This document shows positions 59,657-64,000 of a stretch of DNA of 64,000 nucleotides, one piece after another. The notes under the pieces are model-generated. The model ran no database searches, was not told the origin of the DNA, and was given only the letters and a program-made list of their open reading frames with translations. Both the position numbers and the translations under genes were made by a program. Numbering within the stretch: the stretch's first letter is position 1; each line of letters opens with the position of its first letter. Source of the stretch: Membranipora membranacea (Eukaryota; Bryozoa; Gymnolaemata; Cheilostomatida; Membraniporidae); assembly GCA_914767715.1 (NCBI GenBank), contig OU612068.1, forward strand, positions 16,494,001 to 16,558,000. Reading direction: 5' to 3'.

Positions 59657-62406
59657 CTGCAAACAAATAAAAGTTAAAAATCTTTCGCAAGAAGCCACAC
59701 AATCTAAGTAGAGAATTTTAAATACTTGGCAATGAGGCCATTTTGTCAGCTTCTTATGTTGGCCTTTAGCCTACCACCCACCCTCTACCTCAGCTTGGGT
59801 TATACCACTGGCACATAAATAAACCTCTCCACGAAAAAGTGGAGAGGCATGGACAGCGACAGATTGCGAGATCATTCAAGACGAAATCGCTATTTTTAAA
59901 TGAAAGTTTTTGCATACTGCATCTGAACAAGTTTAAAAATCAGTTGCATTTTATCTGTGTCCAACTTGAGCCATCATTTCGTGTTTAGCCAGTGAAGATC
60001 AACCTGCGTCCCTCCAATGACAATCACAACGGGCACATCGAATTGAAACAGTTATTGAGGTTTTTTTATGATGCTCAGATGATAATCCACCATTTGAAAC
60101 TGAATACGATATAGAAATATATGTTATTTATCACCATGAGTGCAAGGAGTACCATAGCATGTTGACAAATATAGTAATTGTGGATGGTGATAATTTTTTA
60201 TTTAAACAAACCATAGTCTACATAATCTCATCATCCTTAAAGAGCTTTTTGTATTTTCAGTTGGCGATTTGGAGGAGGCTTATTTATTAGTACTAGTAAA
60301 AAATTTGCATCTCATAGGCCTACTGCTAGGTGTCGAGATATGTCAAGCTTGTACCTAGATCTTTTGTTTTCATTTGTGTGCGCCTTCTGCCCATTTAAGA
60401 CAGGAAACTATCATGGCTAAAACAGTACATATTTGCCTACATTGCACATGCCTGCTTTAGTTTGCCAAGGCAAGGACAGGTGCCACCGCGGTGGGTAGAT
60501 TTTGAGTAGCAGTGATTGATGGAATAACATTCATTTAGCTTTAAGCAGAAACATCACATTACAATATTGGGAGAACTTTTTACACTACTGGGAGGTGGGA
60601 AATCAACCACCATGGGTCGGGCCTGCATACACTGTAACACATTGCTGTGAAAGTCAAGATCCTCCACTATCTAACTAATTACTAATTGATATCTGTTGAT
60701 CATTGTAACTTTAACTTGGACAGTACCTCAGATAACAAGCTGAGTAATGGGTTTGCTTCTTTTACACAAGACAACTCAATTAAAGGCTCGTATGAAAGGT
60801 TATGTAGCCAAGGAGTACTCCTTGATGTAGCAGTAGAAAGAGTAGTAATTATAGTTGTAAGATGTTGGTTAGTGAAGAGGAGAAGGGTAACAAAAAAATG
60901 AATATGATCCATTATTATGATGATCAGATGATGCCAACTATAATAATCTTTTCTTACCTTAAATATCCTTAGAATAACATGACAGTCTAAGGAATCAAAA
61001 TTTAATATTCTTATATATCAATGTGTTCATTTATAATCAACAGAATGTGTGCATCAGCAGATTAAGTTGATACAAATTTGTAGAATTTCGAACGAAATTT
61101 TCAAAATAGTTAAGAAAATATTTGGCTTTGTTTACAGTTGGCATGCGCAACACAATGAAACCGGAATTTGAAATAGATTTGTAGTTTGTAGTTTTGTAGC
61201 TTTGTTTTTGTGATACTTTTAATATCGATGTCTATTGTGAGGAATTTGAAGGATTTGTCGCACTGTTGTAAAAAGAGAAGACAACTTACAATATTTTATG
61301 CATACTTTTTACATTGGTCAGTGGATTGATGGGTGGACTAACAACTCCTTGGATTGACCTAGCCTTGTCACTCGCCTAACGGCATGACAAGGCTAAGTAA
61401 GATTGACCTCTGTGCCTTCAATGAACTCCTTCATTGGTGCCTTAGCATTCTACGCTATTTTATATTCTATTATTTATGGCTCACTGGCTAATGGAATAAA
61501 AAGAGCAAAATGAACCTTATCTAATTTAAAGATTAATTCTGGACAGAACCAATGTTTGTTTGTGATTACTTTAATTTGTCTATCAAGATACAATTGCATG
61601 TAAAAATTCTTTTGCAATAAGACTCCGCCACCACAGAGGGAACAACCGTGTTCTAGACCGTCCCTAGTAGCAAACCATGACCCTCCTAAAATGAAAAACT
61701 GTCATAAAAATTCTGCTCTTCAAGTATTAAAGTGTTTTGTGGCATTCCGAGAATGGTACTAGGGCCTGGCGACTTTTGAATGTATTTTTGTGTAAAACCT
61801 AATGATGCTGTTAACAAACGGTATTCATATATCGTAATGTAGATCACATTAGATCCAGTTTGCCTGCCTACGGCGTTGCTCCTTTTCTGCTTATACTAAA
61901 GCCATCCTGAGTTTAATGCTTGTAATGACCAAGATACCAGTAAATTATATTTGGGGGTTTGGGAGGGGGGCGGGGGGTGAGTGTTATGCTTCGGTTTGGG
62001 GAATGGCCTGAGTTTTCTGTTCTATATGTAATCTGGCTTTTTTACTGATGGTAAGATGGATAGGAGTTATTATCTGCCGATCAAAAAACCCTGTGCAGGT
62101 GTCAGCAAATAATGGTTTCCCGAAAAAAAGCTCATCAGCAGAATTTTAATTGTAAATAAAGCATTATCACTGTCCTGGGTTGGCAGGTATGTCAAGACGG
62201 CCTACTGAATTCCATTTTTTTTACATGAGGCTGAACTCTGGGATGAAGAACAGCATTGTAACAGCACAACACTTCAACATTTAGTTTTGTTAAGCAATCT
62301 AGTGGCATGGCAAGGTAGTGATGTCGTTTCGTTATCGGGTCCAACAGGTTTTCAGGTAGGCCGCACAATCTTATTCGAGTCAATAACTGCTAATAGATAG
62401 ACACTT
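59657..62406. other. Intergenic region between CSPP1 and the dehydrogenase gene
   Basis: About 2.7 kb without a coding region I can support. It should contain the CSPP1 promoter, but no TATA or initiator was recognised. Recognised items: a small palindrome at 61361-61403, a half copy of another palindrome family at 61853-61890, and a four-run G tract at 61953-61977 that fits the G-quadruplex pattern. Confidence 0.55.
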
Positions 62407-62648
62407 TTTATTCAATGAAACTATTTACATTGCAAGATTAAAGATAAAGAGTGAAGAGTGATGTTTGGTAAAATGCCTGAATAGTTGGAAAAAGGAAAAA
62501 TATACATGGAAATAATAAATAAGCTGTATTAGAACAATGCGGGCATTATTTAAAGCAAAAAATATATGAAAATATACATCTGTTGTAAAAAAATTAACAG
62601 TATTGAGTAATCATATTGACATATTGACTGTGGTGCATGAGATTACTT
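62407..62648 (-). other. Dehydrogenase 3' UTR with poly(A) signal
   Basis: AATAAA on the minus strand at 62412-62407, about 240 nt after the TAA at 62651-62649. Confidence 0.55.
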
Positions 62649-64000
62649 TTATATAGCGGTTGGTGAGACTTGAAGAACAGCTCGTCCATTGATCTTACAG
62701 TCTGATAAATCCTGGAATACGCTATCAGCATCTTCCAACTGGAATGTCTTAAATTGAGGGGTTGATATCTAAAATGGAAAAAAGTAGAGTTTTAGCACGA
62801 CTAAAGAATCGGGAGTTGTTTCCTCCTTCCCTCATGAGATAAAAATCTTGTAAAGCAGTGTTTCATGATGCAAAATATGGCTTTTAGCCTTTGAATATTT
62901 CCAACGTAGCCTTGTAGGACTCAGGGGGGTCTTTCAATCAAAAACTACTGAGTTCACTATCTGTGTGCTCCTAGCTGGGTTCCAAAATTGCGCCACATAA
63001 GAACCAATTTGTCGAAATGAGCTATGATTTTCAGCAACTTAAAAGTGATAAAGATGATGATGAAAGATGAAAGACCTCCTCAAGTAATCTCTCAGAGTAC
63101 ATCTTATATTAAAATTTCAATTCATGCGGGAAAGTACTGACCATGCCAGCGTCCACAAGAGTTATTAGCTGGGCCAACTCCTCTTTCGTTCCCTTTCTTA
63201 CTCCGATTATTGTCTGCTCATTCTGTGCCAGCTCAGAGAGGTTAAACTGAACTTCATGCTGTGATGTACCGCTTACTACGAGGACTCCTCGCTAAAACAC
63301 AAAGTTATCAATCGGTAAAAAAATATAATTAATGATTTTCAACATTTTCTAGGGAGTTCTCATCGATTTGCTATGTAATTGAGGCATTGAGCCAGGAAAG
63401 TGGATGGTTTTGTTTTATTAGGATTAACGCCAATCCATTGATGTTTGACTGGTTCCATGCGGATTTAAATAAACTATTTAAACTGGCACTGATGTTTCAT
63501 TGGCAGTATTTCCATTAAAAAAAAATAAGTGATATATTGCCAAGAAAAGAAGCACCACAATTCCATCATTTTGGAGCGCCTTCCTAAGGTCACCTGAACT
63601 TGTAGTTTGACTTAGGTGGTTGTAATCAATGTTCTAACCCCTATCTAAAACTGTGATATTTGATAATGAATGTTATAAATAAACTCAGTCTGTAATGCCT
63701 GTTGACTTCTGTGTTCAATTTTTGACCAGCTCTTATCTAAAGGTCAGAGACCTATAATAGTTGAGTAAATATTCCTATCACTGAGGGGCAATGCTCTATG
63801 AACTGCTTAGTTGCATGGTTGTCAACAAGAATGAGTCTATCGCTACTGTTATATCAAGCCTCAACACACCTTGTTTAGAAATTTCAGAGCTCGAGCAATT
63901 GTTCTTGGTGAGCTGACAAAGTCAATGACCACATCGATACCATCTGGGCAGGCATTTCTGGTACGTTCCACCAGCTGTTCTTCATATGCATTACTCGGCC
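62649..64000 (-). CDS. Medium-chain dehydrogenase/reductase, C-terminal exons (partial)
   Basis: Zinc-type alcohol dehydrogenase or quinone-oxidoreductase-like enzyme. Last three exons: 63870 up to beyond 64000, 63291-63142 and 62768-62649, all phase 0, with stop TAA at 62651-62649. The visible 133 or so residues include CPDGIDVVIDFVSSPRTIAR and ALKFLNKRGVLVVSGTS, the Rossmann-fold region where DGIDVVID...ALKFL..GG/RGVLV is typical of the superfamily, then TIIGVRKGTKEELAQLITLV and FQLEDADSVFQDLSDCKING followed by RAVLQV, the usual C-terminus (YPLEEAxxAxxxLxxGxxxGRxVL). Catalytic and zinc ligands would be in upstream exons outside the window, so substrate and zinc dependence cannot be stated. 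Confidence 0.8.

Overview
The window is nuclear genomic DNA of an animal, probably a marine invertebrate. The phylum cannot be fixed from the sequence alone. It is AT-rich, with spliceosomal introns mostly of 200-1,500 bp (GT..AG), (TA)n microsatellites, many palindromic MITE-like elements and tRNA-derived repeats. The proteins are clear metazoan orthologues. Nothing bacterial, viral or CRISPR-like was seen. Exon models were built by hand from splice signals, reading phase and protein-family similarity. Phases agree across every junction: the BAZ2 exons in the window sum to 2,080 codons, KLF to 469 and CSPP1 to 1,519, each including the stop.

Layout. (1) 1-25853, + strand: a BAZ2A/BAZ2B-type chromatin remodelling subunit lacking only its 5' end, with 30 exons. 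Domain order is Ala/Gly and Ser-rich N-terminus, TAM/MBD-like domain, basic coiled coil, DDT, WHIM1-3, PHD finger, a second PHD-like zinc cluster, acidic linker and bromodomain. (2) 26627-30410, - strand: a four-exon Krueppel-like factor of the KLF10/11 (TIEG/cabut) type with three C2H2 fingers. It converges on BAZ2 and the two 3' UTRs probably overlap. (3) 30411-34350: KLF upstream region and intergenic DNA. (4) 34671-59560, - strand: a 36-exon CSPP1 (centrosome and spindle pole associated protein 1) gene of about 1,518 residues. (5) 59657-62406: intergenic. (6) 62649-64000, - strand: the last three exons of a medium-chain dehydrogenase/reductase (zinc-type alcohol dehydrogenase or quinone-reductase-like) that continues beyond the window.

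The four genes do not form a functional unit: two encode nuclear regulators, one a centrosome/cilium protein and one a metabolic enzyme. No new multi-gene system is evident. The most unusual content is (a) internal expansion of CSPP1 by exon-plus-intron duplication, including a duplicated exon pair near the C-terminus, an in-frame 45-bp coding minisatellite and a decayed relic exon; (b) the extra PHD-like cluster in BAZ2; and (c) a dense set of palindromic/foldback repeats, among them a near-perfect palindrome of about 400 bp inside a KLF intron and at least three recurring small palindrome families.
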